From contig JAHZHC010000023.1 in assembly GCA_019420505.1 (NCBI GenBank), positions 50,250-114,249 of the forward strand: a stretch of DNA of 64,000 nt, in the 5' to 3' direction. Each line of letters starts with the position of its first letter. Within the stretch, counting starts at the first letter, position 1. The position numbers were made by a program, and so were the translations under genes. This DNA is from Ruminococcus sp. (GTDB taxonomy: Bacteria; Bacillota; Clostridia; Oscillospirales; Ruminococcaceae). Under the pieces are notes generated by a model. The model had not been told where the DNA came from. It ran no database searches and saw nothing but the letters and a program-made list of their open reading frames with translations. Positions 9,129-18,054 of the stretch are shown here, piece by piece.

Positions 9129-10187
9129 TTATATAAGCAGCTTACGGTTTATTAATATTGTGACAAAATAGGAAATAGCCGTTGTGATTATAACAGCGAG
9201 CATATAAATGAATATACCCGGAAGAAAAGAAAAATATGAACATAATGCCCATGATTGTGCCATAGTAGGGAAAGGCGTATAATGAATCAACATAATTCCT
9301 AAAGAATTGTTGCCGATTTTTGATAACAATTTAAAGGATATCCTGCTGCTTAAAGCCTTGCATATTAATACTATAGCTAAAGATCCGAGTGTACCGTTAA
9401 TAATGAAAACAAAAGGATCTCCTAATTTAAACAGATGCAGGTTGACTTGATTATCGGAAACAATTTGGATTAGAAGCATTAATAATGCCATTGCAAAGCC
9501 TGTGATTAAATACAAAATATCGGGAAAACAATTCTCCTGTAAAATTTTCATTAATAAAAAACCTATACAGAGAAAGAAAAACACCGGAAAAAATCTTGAT
9601 AAAGATATGGCTGTATATTCAACAGGCACGTTTTTAAAATCAGAAATACTCTGTATTATGTTTGAACATAATACAGTCATTATTGCCGAAAAAATCAAAG
9701 CTATAATAAGTCCTGCGGTTTTATTTTTCACAAAGTAATGAAACAATAAAAATACAATTTCTCCCCAAAACAATGCCCCTAAAAACCAAATCGGAGCCCG
9801 TCCTCTGAAAGTAATAATACTCCAGAACCATTCTTCCGTATTTGGATTATGCTTAATACTGCTCAGAGAATAACTTATAAGACTCCATATAAAATAGCAT
9901 AAAAGCAATCTTTTGGTGTATTTTTTGCATCTTTCTATTAAGCCTTGTAACGTAATTTGTGCAGTTCCCAAGGATAAGTAAAGGCCCATACCGCTTATTA
10001 CAAAAAATATCGGCATATGAAAAGCATAAATCAGATTTGTCAGTTCTGTCCCATGGTCAATTATTGACGTCTTCATTTTTATCAGATGTCCGGCTACTAC
10101 AAATAAAATAGCAATTCCTTTAGCAGCGTCAAGAAAAACAAGCCTTTTTTTGGCTTTTTCATTTATTGATGACTTAATATTATTCAT
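9129..10187 (-). CDS. Acyltransferase family 3 membrane protein
   Basis: 352 residues, about ten membrane segments, family motif RLVFLDAAKGIAILFVVAGHL near the N-terminus with the conserved His. Second membrane acyltransferase of the block, on the minus strand upstream of the TagB-like gene and probably co-transcribed with it (about 85 bases apart). It probably O-acylates a cell-surface glycan. The upstream gap to the response regulator holds the promoters of both divergent units. Confidence 0.83.
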   Translation of the reverse strand: MNNIKSSINEKAKKRLVFLDAAKGIAILFVVAGHLIKMKTSIIDHGTELTNLIYAFHMPIFFVISGMGLYLSLGTAQITLQGLIERCKKYTKRLLLCYFIWSLISYSLSSIKHNPNTEEWFWSIITFRGRAPIWFLGALFWGEIVFLLFHYFVKNKTAGLIIALIFSAIMTVLCSNIIQSISDFKNVPVEYTAISLSRFFPVFFFLCIGFLLMKILQENCFPDILYLITGFAMALLMLLIQIVSDNQVNLHLFKLGDPFVFIINGTLGSLAIVLICKALSSRISFKLLSKIGNNSLGIMLIHYTPFPTMAQSWALCSYFSFLPGIFIYMLAVIITTAISYFVTILINRKLLI

Positions 10188-10395
10188 TTAACTTCCACCC
10201 GGTATATTTAACCACATGAATTCTATATTAAAAGTTATTTTTAATATACCATATAAAAGCAGAAATTTCAACCTGAATCTTAATTTTTTATAGCATGACT
10301 GCCTCGTTCAGTGCAAAACCTTTTCCTTGACATATTTTTTTTACCGTTTTATAATAAATATATGCTTTCAAAATGGGGAGATAATAAGAAAATAT

Positions 10396-10438
10396 TAAGA
10401 AATTTCTTAGTTAATGCTTAAAGAATACGTTATATAAT
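10396..10438 (+). promoter_or_regulatory. Promoter with palindromic operator upstream of the VanR-like regulator
   Basis: The gap 10188-10488 has no gene. A perfect 14-base palindrome TAAGAAATTTCTTA (10396-10409) abuts the -35 region of a promoter with TATAAT at 10433-10438 and a poor -35 (GTTAAT). A weak -35 with an adjacent dyad is typical of a response-regulator-activated, self-regulated promoter. Regulator identity is inferred. Confidence 0.45.
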
Positions 10439-10488
10439 ATAATCACAGCAAAGGAAAACAGCCTGCTGTAAGAGAGGATTGATAAACA

Positions 10489-11193
10489 ATGGAAGGAAAC
10501 TCTTGTATTTTAGTCGTTGATGACGATAAGGATATTGTAGGAGCTATTGCAAAGCTGCTGGAGCTTGAAGGCTATGATGTAATAAAGGCTTATGACGGAA
10601 TTGACGCTCTTGATAAGCTTGCATCAAACAGTAACATAAACCTTATATTAATTGATATCATGATGCCGAAGCTTGACGGACTTTCTGCAATGATGAAAAT
10701 ACGTACGACAAGGAATATTCCTATCATTGTTCTGTCTGCAAAGTCAGAGGATACTGATAAGGTTCTCGGACTTTCAATGGGTGCGGACGATTATATTACA
10801 AAGCCTTATAATCCTATTGAACTTATGGCAAGGGTTAAATCGAACTTAAGACGCTATCTTCAGCTGGGTTCGGCAGACACAACAAAAACGGATGTAATTA
10901 AAATAGGCGGGCTTGCACTTGATACCTCCGCAAAAATGCTGGAGGTTGACGGTGAGCCTGTGAAACTGACAGCAACCGAACTTAAAATTCTTGAACTGCT
11001 TATGCGAAATGCAGGACATGTTTTTTCATCGGAGGAAATCTATTCAAAGGTGTGGAATGAGGATGCCTATTCCGTTGAAAATACGGTTATGGTTCATATC
11101 AGACATATAAGAGAGAAAATCGAAATTAATCCGAAGGAACCAAAATATTTAAAGGTGGTGTGGGGAATTGGATATAAAATTGAAAAATGCTGA
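10489..11193 (+). CDS. OmpR/VanR-type response regulator
   Basis: 234 residues: receiver domain with acidic pocket VVDDDKD, phosphoacceptor Asp in LILIDIMMPKLDG, conserved Thr/Ser at IVLSAK and Lys at DYITKPY, then a winged-helix DNA-binding domain (LTATELKILELL, VMVHIRHIREKI, GIGYKIE). It overlaps the sensor kinase by 26 bases, so the pair is co-translated. The downstream VanY-type peptidase suggests it controls cell-wall remodelling. Confidence 0.93.
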   Translation: MEGNSCILVVDDDKDIVGAIAKLLELEGYDVIKAYDGIDALDKLASNSNINLILIDIMMPKLDGLSAMMKIRTTRNIPIIVLSAKSEDTDKVLGLSMGADDYITKPYNPIELMARVKSNLRRYLQLGSADTTKTDVIKIGGLALDTSAKMLEVDGEPVKLTATELKILELLMRNAGHVFSSEEIYSKVWNEDAYSVENTVMVHIRHIREKIEINPKEPKYLKVVWGIGYKIEKC

Positions 11194-13615
11194 CGATGTT
11201 CATAAATCAAAAAGATTTAAAGCTTTTCTGCTTAGTAAAAAGGTGAGGACAGTTGTTTGTATATTTGTTTTTATAATTACAACTCTTATATATTTGCTGA
11301 ACACCAAATATATAGATATGCGCAACTCTTATCCTTATCAGGGAGATGGGGTATATCTTCGTGATTATTCCGACAGCTATCAGTTCAGCATAAAAAAACT
11401 TTCCTTTTATGAGGCTATGTGTGTAACATCATCTTTTTATTTGAGAAATACAGACGATAACTATAAATTTCTATTGAGTGATTCTACATTTCTCAACTAT
11501 ACTCAGAAAATGAAAAGTGAATATAACCTTGATATAAAATATAACAAGAACGGAAAGTGCGAGATCGACAGTGACTTCTGGGACTTTTTTGTGGCTTTTG
11601 ATGATAAATATATAACTAATATAAAGAATCTTCAAATTAATAAGGATACTGATATTAAAGACTTGGTTTATGACCTGATGGATAATTATGATGATTATTG
11701 CCTGAGAGCAAATAACAGCATTCTTACTGATTTCACATCTGATGCTTACAATTACTATAACGATTTGATTTTTACTGATATTTTTGAAAGCTATGGATAC
11801 AGCTCAGAGGGCTTTGATGGTTCAACTCTTCCCATCGGTGCGTCCGGTTATGATAATTTAGGAAGATTTATATTCCAGTATTACGGATATCGTGATGTCA
11901 GATTTTTTGATAATTCAAAGAAAGATAAAAAGTTTAACTTCCTTTCAGATTATAACGTTTTAAATAATATAATCGACAAAATATACAATGAATATGATGA
12001 TGAATATTATCCCAATGATGATTATTACTATATCAGTAATCTGGAGGGATATGAATTCAAAACATATGACGATAGTCCTGTATCTGTGTTCTTTGCACCA
12101 AAACCGGAGCAAGCCGCAAAACTTAATGCTACCTTTAACAGCATAAAAAACGAATATAAATTTGTTTTTTTAAGCTTAATTTCTTGCTGGATAATTTTAT
12201 GGATAATGTGTATTTATCTTGCGGTTGTCTGTGGATATAATGCTTCTGAAAAGAAAAAGTGGGGTTATTCGGTACTGTTCGGTAAGTGGTATTCTGAAAT
12301 TCTGATAGCTTTCCTGATATTTATGATGGTAACAACCGCATTTCTTCTGACCAACACAGAATTCAATAGGTTTTTAAAATATTTTATAACTGAAGATCCA
12401 AAATATATAAAAGCAATATCATGCATTTCATTCGGCTTAAGCTTTATCTTATGCGCAGGTTCTGCCATGGGAATAATCTCAAAGTTTAAATCAAAAACAT
12501 TCGTTAAGGATAGTCTTTGTCTGAGAATTTTCAGAAGTTTGAAATCATTTATAAAAAGACGAATTGTAAATACAAAGCTTTTTGTGCTTTTTAACAAGAA
12601 AACAATAGGACAAAAGCTGTATACCGTTACGTGGATATTTATAGCCGCTTCTATACTAATCTTATTATTCTTTCCGATAATGGGCGCTGCGGGTGATTTG
12701 GTAGTTCTATATTTAATTTTCTTCTTTATTTATATAATTTATGCAATATGGTATATTATAACGCTTTTTAAAGGCTTCAGTGATATTAATACACTTTGCG
12801 GTCAGATAAAGCAGCTAAGCGATGACGAAGATATTACCGATGAAATAAATGAATATTCAATTATCTATGAAGACTCAAAACGTTTAATGAGTATCTCTGA
12901 AAATGTAAAGGAAAACGTTGAAAAACAGCTTCAGTCTGAAAGAATGAAAATTGAACTTGTTACAAATGTATCCCACGACTTGAAAACCCCATTGACTTCA
13001 ATAATAAGCTATATAGACCTGTTGAAAAAAGAGGATTTATCTGATGAAGCAAGAGATTATGTGAATATTCTTGATGTTAAATCACAAAAGCTTAAAAATA
13101 TCGTGTCAGATGTATTCTCTCTTGCAAAAGCTACAAGCGGTATTGATGTTGAGCTTGAAGAAATTGACGGAGTAATTCTGTTAAAACAGGTTTTAGGAGA
13201 TAATGAAGATAAGATTTCAAACAGCGGAAAGACTTTAAAAACGGAAATACTTTGCGATTCTGCATTAATAAAAGCAGACGGAAACAAACTCTATAGGGTG
13301 TTCCAAAACGTTATTGACAATGCGTTGAATTATTCAATGGACGGTACAAGAATTTTCCTTAGAATGGAATGTGATGCCTATAGTATGACTCTTTCTGTAA
13401 AAAATACAGCAAGCTATGAAATGAATTTTTCTCCTGAAGAAATTACAGAACGTTTTATAAGAGGCGACAAATCCAGAACTGATGGAGGAAGCGGTTTAGG
13501 CTTATCCATTGCAAAAAGCTTTACAGAAGCCTGCGGAGGAGCTTTCAAGGTAGAACTTGACGGTGACGTTTTTAAGGCAATTATAAAAATGCCGTTAAAT
13601 AATAGCAGCCAATAA
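11168..13615 (+). CDS. Membrane sensor histidine kinase with large extracytoplasmic domain
   Basis: 815 residues from TTG 11168 (GGGGA upstream) inside the regulator gene. One helix near residues 24-42, an outside domain of about 285 residues very rich in Tyr and Asp, then a bundle of about five membrane helices (330-550). A linker, the H-box VTNVSHDLKTPLTS, an N-box NVIDNALNYS and the G2 box GSGLGLS follow. The G1 box is not the usual DxGxG (VKNTASYE instead), a form I associate with a Clostridia subfamily. It would sense an envelope signal and phosphorylate the preceding regulator. The start codon is the least certain part. Confidence 0.9.
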   Translation: MDIKLKNADDVHKSKRFKAFLLSKKVRTVVCIFVFIITTLIYLLNTKYIDMRNSYPYQGDGVYLRDYSDSYQFSIKKLSFYEAMCVTSSFYLRNTDDNYKFLLSDSTFLNYTQKMKSEYNLDIKYNKNGKCEIDSDFWDFFVAFDDKYITNIKNLQINKDTDIKDLVYDLMDNYDDYCLRANNSILTDFTSDAYNYYNDLIFTDIFESYGYSSEGFDGSTLPIGASGYDNLGRFIFQYYGYRDVRFFDNSKKDKKFNFLSDYNVLNNIIDKIYNEYDDEYYPNDDYYYISNLEGYEFKTYDDSPVSVFFAPKPEQAAKLNATFNSIKNEYKFVFLSLISCWIILWIMCIYLAVVCGYNASEKKKWGYSVLFGKWYSEILIAFLIFMMVTTAFLLTNTEFNRFLKYFITEDPKYIKAISCISFGLSFILCAGSAMGIISKFKSKTFVKDSLCLRIFRSLKSFIKRRIVNTKLFVLFNKKTIGQKLYTVTWIFIAASILILLFFPIMGAAGDLVVLYLIFFFIYIIYAIWYIITLFKGFSDINTLCGQIKQLSDDEDITDEINEYSIIYEDSKRLMSISENVKENVEKQLQSERMKIELVTNVSHDLKTPLTSIISYIDLLKKEDLSDEARDYVNILDVKSQKLKNIVSDVFSLAKATSGIDVELEEIDGVILLKQVLGDNEDKISNSGKTLKTEILCDSALIKADGNKLYRVFQNVIDNALNYSMDGTRIFLRMECDAYSMTLSVKNTASYEMNFSPEEITERFIRGDKSRTDGGSGLGLSIAKSFTEACGGAFKVELDGDVFKAIIKMPLNNSSQ

Positions 13616-13655
13616 AAAATATATAAATGCTGTTAAAAAGAAAGTGAGACAACAA

Positions 13656-14528
13656 ATGAAAAAAATAATAAAAAAAGATAAAATTCTGATCCTGATTGCG
13701 GTGATTGGAATTGCGGTAACTACAATTCTATGTTTATTTCACATAAAACCTGACTGGAAGTATATGCTCAGTCAAGTAATCGCTACTTCTGCCCGAAGCT
13801 CCGGAACGGGACTATCGGAAATAAGTGAATTGCCAACGGTGTCAATTAGTGTTTTGCCTAAAAATTCCGATAATATAACAACTGATCAGAGTCTTATGCT
13901 TGTGAACAAAAATAATGTTATTCCGAAAGGTTTTAAAGCAGACCTTGTTGATTATAATCAAGATGGTTTACAAATGAACAGATGTATGGCAAAAGCGTTT
14001 AAAGACCTTGCAGATGACGTTTGCAGTAAATTTGATGAAAATTTATATATTATGTCAGGCTACAGAACCGCAGAGGAGCAATTGGAGCTTTATAACGAAC
14101 AAGGCTCTGCAACGGCTGAAGCGCCCGGTTCAAGCGAACATCAAACCGGAATGGCTCTGGATGTTTACGTAAACAATTATGCCGGTTATGCTTTTTTAAA
14201 AAGTGATGCTGGTCAATATGTAAACTCGGAATGCTGGAAACATGGATTTATAATCAGATATCCGTTGTTAAAAAGCAATATAACAGGTATCGACTTTGAA
14301 CCGTGGCATATTCGGTATGTAGGTGTTCCCCATGCTGAAATCATCTCTAAAAAGGGGATAACGCTTGAAGAATATTTTGATTTATTTGATATCGGTAAAT
14401 TCTATGAATACGGTGACTATATTATCTCACGTCAATCCGGTAAAGATCTGATCTTGCCCGAAGTCTTTTCAAGCTGTAATATATCTGCCGATAACACAGG
14501 GAACTATTTTATAACTGCCCGCAAATAA
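13656..14528 (+). CDS. VanY-type D-alanyl-D-alanine carboxypeptidase
   Basis: Start set at ATG 13656; the frame opens at GTG 13644, which itself lies in the purine-rich ribosome site. 290 residues: N-terminal signal anchor, a linker of about 60 residues, then the VanY/peptidase M15B domain with SGYRT, SEHQTGMALDV (His and Asp zinc ligands) and EPWHIRYVG (third ligand and catalytic Glu). It would remove the terminal D-Ala of peptidoglycan stem peptides outside the membrane. Forty bases behind a two-component pair, it forms a vanRSY-like arrangement, but no vanHAX ligase genes are present, so glycopeptide resistance is not supported. Confidence 0.88.
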   Translation: MKKIIKKDKILILIAVIGIAVTTILCLFHIKPDWKYMLSQVIATSARSSGTGLSEISELPTVSISVLPKNSDNITTDQSLMLVNKNNVIPKGFKADLVDYNQDGLQMNRCMAKAFKDLADDVCSKFDENLYIMSGYRTAEEQLELYNEQGSATAEAPGSSEHQTGMALDVYVNNYAGYAFLKSDAGQYVNSECWKHGFIIRYPLLKSNITGIDFEPWHIRYVGVPHAEIISKKGITLEEYFDLFDIGKFYEYGDYIISRQSGKDLILPEVFSSCNISADNTGNYFITARK

Positions 14529-14533
14529 AAATA

Positions 14534-14573
14534 AAATCTACAGGATTAAATTTATTTCCTGTAGATTTTTTTA
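14534..14573 (+). terminator. Intrinsic terminator after vanY-like gene
   Basis: Twelve-base stem AAATCTACAGGA (14534-14545)/TCCTGTAGATTT (14557-14568) running into T residues, six bases after the stop codon. Confidence 0.85.
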
Positions 14574-14650
14574 TAAAAAGACTTGACAAGCGTTTAAAAA
14601 TATGATAGAATAATTAAGTCGTAAAAGTTCAGTGTTTTATCTGACGTTAT

Positions 14651-14739
14651 GGACAGGTGTCCGAGTGGTTTAAGGAGCCGGTCTTGAAAACCGGTGATAC
14701 GGCAACGTACCGTGGGTTCGAATCCCACCCTGTCCGCCA
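14651..14739 (+). tRNA. tRNA-Ser (anticodon TGA)
   Basis: Acceptor GGACAGG/CCTGTCC, discriminator G and encoded CCA (14737-14739). The anticodon stem CCGGT/ACCGG encloses CTTGAAA, giving TGA. A long variable arm and GGTTCGAATC T-loop complete a class II serine tRNA. Confidence 0.96.
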
Positions 14740-14837
14740 AATATCCGGTTTAGGCAGTGCTTTTTTTGATGTCTGCACTCCTTGCTGTTATATCATTAAT
14801 TTGCGGATCTGTCCGCATTTTTTATACAAATATGTTT

Positions 14838-14927
14838 GCGGAAATACCCAAGTGGTGAAGGGGCTCCCCTGCTAAGGGAGTAGGTCTCGAAAGGGGCGCG
14901 AGGGTTCAAATCCCTCTTTCCGCGCCA
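14838..14927 (+). tRNA. tRNA-Ser (anticodon GCT)
   Basis: Acceptor GCGGAAA/TTTCCGC, discriminator G, encoded CCA (14925-14927). Anticodon stem CTCCC/GGGAG encloses CTGCTAA, giving GCT. Long variable arm and GGTTCAAATC T-loop. About 100 bases behind the other serine tRNA; the gap holds nothing I recognise. Confidence 0.96.
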
Positions 14928-14957
14928 TCAAATGGATACAAAAAAGATGTATACCCC

Positions 14958-14987
14958 AAAAAACCTTGGTATTACCGAGGTTTTTTT
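14958..14987 (+). terminator. Intrinsic terminator after the tRNA pair
   Basis: AACCTTGG (14962-14969) and CCGAGGTT (14975-14982) pair with one G-T wobble, followed by seven T. Confidence 0.75.
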
Positions 14988-15095
14988 GCTGTCTATTGGG
15001 CAATTTTCAGAGGTTCAAATTCATAGGTGTAAAATCGCTGTTTTACCTTTGTGAGTAGAGTTGAACTTTCGAACAATTGAATATTACTAAAATCA

Positions 15096-15131
15096 GGCAG
15101 ATAGAAATTTGAAAATCTATCTGCCCTTTTT
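15096..15131 (+). terminator. Stand-alone hairpin terminator
   Basis: Ten-base stem GGCAGATAGA (15096-15105)/TCTATCTGCC (15116-15125) followed by TTTTT. The surrounding 14988-15327 has no convincing gene, so what this hairpin terminates is unclear. Confidence 0.6.
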
Positions 15132-15327
15132 CATTTTTAAAGTCAATCGTTTACAGATGCACAGAATCAAAAATGGTTGGCTCTTTTTTTATTGTGAAAT
15201 AACAAGGTTTCGGGGTATTATACCATAGAAGGTGTCTTTTTTCTATTGTCCGTTTTTACTGGACTTGTTCAAAATCGTGTAGCAGTTTTTATATTTTTAT
15301 CATATCCTATAATGGAGGTGAATAATA

Positions 15328-15504
15328 ATGAAAGATAAAAAAGAAAACTGTGTTGAATTAAATATTCATGTTGAGTGTGATAAATGCCATAGACCAGAAA
15401 CAGCATCATCATGTCAAGAGGATAAACATGATGAAGATGATTCTTGCGTTAGAATAAATGTATTTGTAGAGTGTGAAGATAAAAAACACAGATATACGAT
15501 CTGA
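15328..15504 (+). CDS. Small Cys/His-rich protein with an internal duplication
   Basis: 58 residues with a textbook GGAGGTG site seven bases before the ATG. Two halves repeat the same pattern: CVELNIHVECDK (residues 8-19) and CVRINVFVECED (residues 40-51). The linker is rich in Cys, His and acidic residues (CHRPET, CQEDKHDEDD). No signal peptide. The Cys spacing suggests metal binding or a disulphide-linked coat-type protein, but I do not recognise a family. It stands alone between two strong terminators, which argues for a real transcript. Confidence 0.6.
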   Translation: MKDKKENCVELNIHVECDKCHRPETASSCQEDKHDEDDSCVRINVFVECEDKKHRYTI

Positions 15505-15566
15505 CTTTGTAGTTAGAATCTAAAACCCAAAATATATTCAGAATATTTCTCAAAATTAAAATATCT

Positions 15567-15613
15567 GTCCGTCCCCTATCTTGTATAAAAGCAAGATAGG
15601 GGACGGACTTTTT
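15567..15613 (+). terminator. Strong intrinsic terminator after the small Cys-rich gene
   Basis: Perfect 17-base stem GTCCGTCCCCTATCTTG (15567-15583)/CAAGATAGGGGACGGAC (15592-15608) with an eight-base loop and a following T run. Confidence 0.9.
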
Positions 15614-15663
15614 ATTTAAAATATATAAATACACAGAAAATATATTTTTTAAAACGGTATCTT

Positions 15664-15960
15664 ATCCAACTGTTTATCTGTAAAATCATCTGATGATGTA
15701 CAATCGTTAATAAATGATATTTGTAAGGAAGTTTCCGATATATAAAATAAATATTGCAGACACAGCTTCGTCAGACTTATGCCGGTCAGCTTTGTATATA
15801 GCAATAAAAACTTAATAATAAAATAGCTGTTCAAAATTTACTTGATGTATTTGATAAAGAAACCTCCTCGCTTGCTGATTTTCCTTATAGAAATAAACTC
15901 ATGAAAGATGACTTCCTTGTATCCATCGGAATTAGAATTCAGATTGTTAAAACAGTTTAA
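15664..15960 (+). pseudogene. Decayed coding remnant, family unknown
   Basis: Coding-like stretches lie in different frames: KSSDDVQSLINDICKEVSDI (from 15683, frame 2), then QTQLRQTYAGQLCI (from about 15757, frame 1), then, after an in-frame TAG and TAA, a segment with VQNLLDVFDKETSSLADF that continues to RIQIVKTV and a stop at 15958. At least one frameshift and two nonsense codons separate them. No intact frame spans the region and I cannot name the ancestral protein. Confidence 0.45.
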
Positions 15961-16062
15961 CTGTCACCTGTGCAATACTAACTTCAGTATCAAATTTTGC
16001 TGTGCTCAGTTTTGGTATTTCTCGTAATCAAACGGATATACTAATCAAAAAAGGAGGCAGCA

Positions 16063-17994
16063 ATGAGTAACAGATTAAAAAACGAAACCAGTCCGTATTT
16101 GATTCAGCATGCTGAAAATCCTGTTGATTGGTATCCCTGGTGCAAAGAAGCTTTTGAAAAGGCTAAGTCTGAGGATAAACCGATTTTTCTCAGCATCGGC
16201 TATAGCACTTGTCATTGGTGTCATGTTATGGCCCATGAAAGCTTTGAGGATGAAAAAACAGCAAAAATTCTTAATAAACATTTTATATCTATAAAAGTTG
16301 ACCGAGAAGAACGTCCCGATATTGACAGCGTCTATATGTCAGTGTGTCAGGCATTTACAGGCAGCGGCGGATGGCCTATGAGCATTTTTATGACATGGGA
16401 TAAAAAGCCCTTTTTTGCAGGGACATATTTCCCTCCGTATTCACATTACGGAATGCCCGGTTTTTCCGATCTTATTAATGCTATTGCAAACCAATGGAAT
16501 AACAATCGGCCTGAGCTTTTGAATTCGGCAGATGAAATTATAACACATCTGAAAAATAAGGAGTCGAACAATAGAAATTTAAACGATATAAATCTTATTG
16601 AAAGTGCAGTCAGAATATTTTCAGAAAGCTTTGACAGTGTTTACGGCGGATTCGGTTCTGCACCAAAATTCCCAACTCCCCATAATCTTTTATTCTTAAC
16701 TCTGTATGCTAAGCAGAATGATAATTCAGACATATTGCAAATGGTTGAAAAAACATTGGTGCAAATGAGAAAAGGCGGTATCTTTGATCATATCGGATAT
16801 GGATTTTCAAGATATTCTACCGATAAATATTTTCTGGCACCTCATTTTGAAAAAATGCTGTATGATAATGCCTTGCTTATAATTGCGTATTCAGCAGCTT
16901 ATGATATCACAAAGAATAGCCTTTATCTGAATACTGCGGAGAAAACAGCAGAATATGTTTTGCGGGAAATGATATCTCCCGACGGAGGCTTTTATAGTGC
17001 ACAGGACGCCGACAGCGAGGGCGTTGAGGGTAAATTCTATACCTTTACTTTAAGTGAAATTCTTGATATTTTAGGTTCTGAAAAAGGAAAAAGGTTTGCA
17101 CAAATCTTTGATATAACCGCAAACGGCAATTTTGAGGGAGTGAATATTCCGAATCTTCTTAAAAGCAATGATTTAAATAATGATTTCAGCAATGAGATCC
17201 AAACGCTGTATGATTACCGTAAAAAACGTACCGAGCTTCATCTTGACGATAAAATCCTGATCTCATGGAACTCTTTAATGATTGCGGCATTATCTGTGCT
17301 TTATCGGGTGTCGCATAATGAAAAATATCTTCAGGCGGCACAAAATGCACAGGACTTTATTGAAAAGAATCTGTGTCATGATAAACAGCTTTATACAAGC
17401 TATCGTGACGGAAAAAAGTCGAATAAAGCCTTTTTAGACAATTATGCATTTTATACAGCTGCTTTGATCGAAATGTATAACTCTACTTTGGATAATATGT
17501 ATCTTGATAAAGCACAGCAGCTTTGTGATGAAACGGTAAAACAATTTTCGGACGGTGAGAACAAGGGCTATTATCTGAGTAAATCAGAAAACAGCGAGCT
17601 GTTCATGAATCCGAAGGAAACTTATGACGGTGCGCTTCCAAGCGGAAATTCTGTTATGGCATATAACCTTGTAAGGCTATATCAGCTGACCGAAAAAGAG
17701 AAATATCGAATCCTTGCCGAAAACCAGATTGAATTTTTGTCTGCTCAGGCACAGAGTTATCCGGCAGGGCACAGTATGTTTTTGCTTGCCAAGCTGATAT
17801 ATGACGATCCGCCGGAGCATATTACTGTCGTGCTGAAAGACGAAACAGACTTAAAGAAAATTAAAGACCATATCCCGTTTTTTGTAAATATATCCGTAGT
17901 TTTTGAAAGTAAAAACTATCCGTTGTTAAATAACAGAACTACCTGCTATGTCTGCAAAAATCATTCGTGTCTGCCGCCGTCAAATATAATTTGA
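16063..17994 (+). CDS. YyaL-type thioredoxin-domain protein (DUF255)
   Basis: 643 residues behind AAGGAGG. The N-terminal thioredoxin-like domain has NPVDWYPW, the CHWCHVM motif and HFISIKVDREERPD. The rest is an alpha/alpha-barrel like that of N-acylglucosamine epimerases (KPFFAGTYFPP, APKFPTPHNLLFL, LAPHFEKMLYDNA, DGALPSGNSV), ending in a Cys pair (CYVCKNHSC). The family (human SPATA20, B. subtilis YyaL) is widespread; its biochemical role is not settled. It stands as its own unit, 60 bases before an SDR. Confidence 0.9.
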   Translation: MSNRLKNETSPYLIQHAENPVDWYPWCKEAFEKAKSEDKPIFLSIGYSTCHWCHVMAHESFEDEKTAKILNKHFISIKVDREERPDIDSVYMSVCQAFTGSGGWPMSIFMTWDKKPFFAGTYFPPYSHYGMPGFSDLINAIANQWNNNRPELLNSADEIITHLKNKESNNRNLNDINLIESAVRIFSESFDSVYGGFGSAPKFPTPHNLLFLTLYAKQNDNSDILQMVEKTLVQMRKGGIFDHIGYGFSRYSTDKYFLAPHFEKMLYDNALLIIAYSAAYDITKNSLYLNTAEKTAEYVLREMISPDGGFYSAQDADSEGVEGKFYTFTLSEILDILGSEKGKRFAQIFDITANGNFEGVNIPNLLKSNDLNNDFSNEIQTLYDYRKKRTELHLDDKILISWNSLMIAALSVLYRVSHNEKYLQAAQNAQDFIEKNLCHDKQLYTSYRDGKKSNKAFLDNYAFYTAALIEMYNSTLDNMYLDKAQQLCDETVKQFSDGENKGYYLSKSENSELFMNPKETYDGALPSGNSVMAYNLVRLYQLTEKEKYRILAENQIEFLSAQAQSYPAGHSMFLLAKLIYDDPPEHITVVLKDETDLKKIKDHIPFFVNISVVFESKNYPLLNNRTTCYVCKNHSCLPPSNII

Positions 17995-18054
17995 CGAAGC
18001 ATTTAGCTTCATTTTTCACAAAATAGCATAATATATATCAGGAGGTATCAGCCA

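Noticed and set aside
10489..14528. Glycopeptide-resistance (van) operon
   Set aside because: Only regulator, sensor and VanY-like genes are present; vanH, vanA/B and vanX are absent, and VanY-type peptidases are common housekeeping enzymes.
14657..14875. 72-codon plus-strand ORF
   Set aside because: It lies across tRNA-Ser(TGA) and into tRNA-Ser(GCT); translation of tRNA sequence, not a gene.
15001..15327. Possible insertion-sequence remnant between tRNAs and the small Cys-rich gene
   Set aside because: No inverted ends, target duplication or transposase-like frame could be seen; only a stand-alone terminator hairpin.
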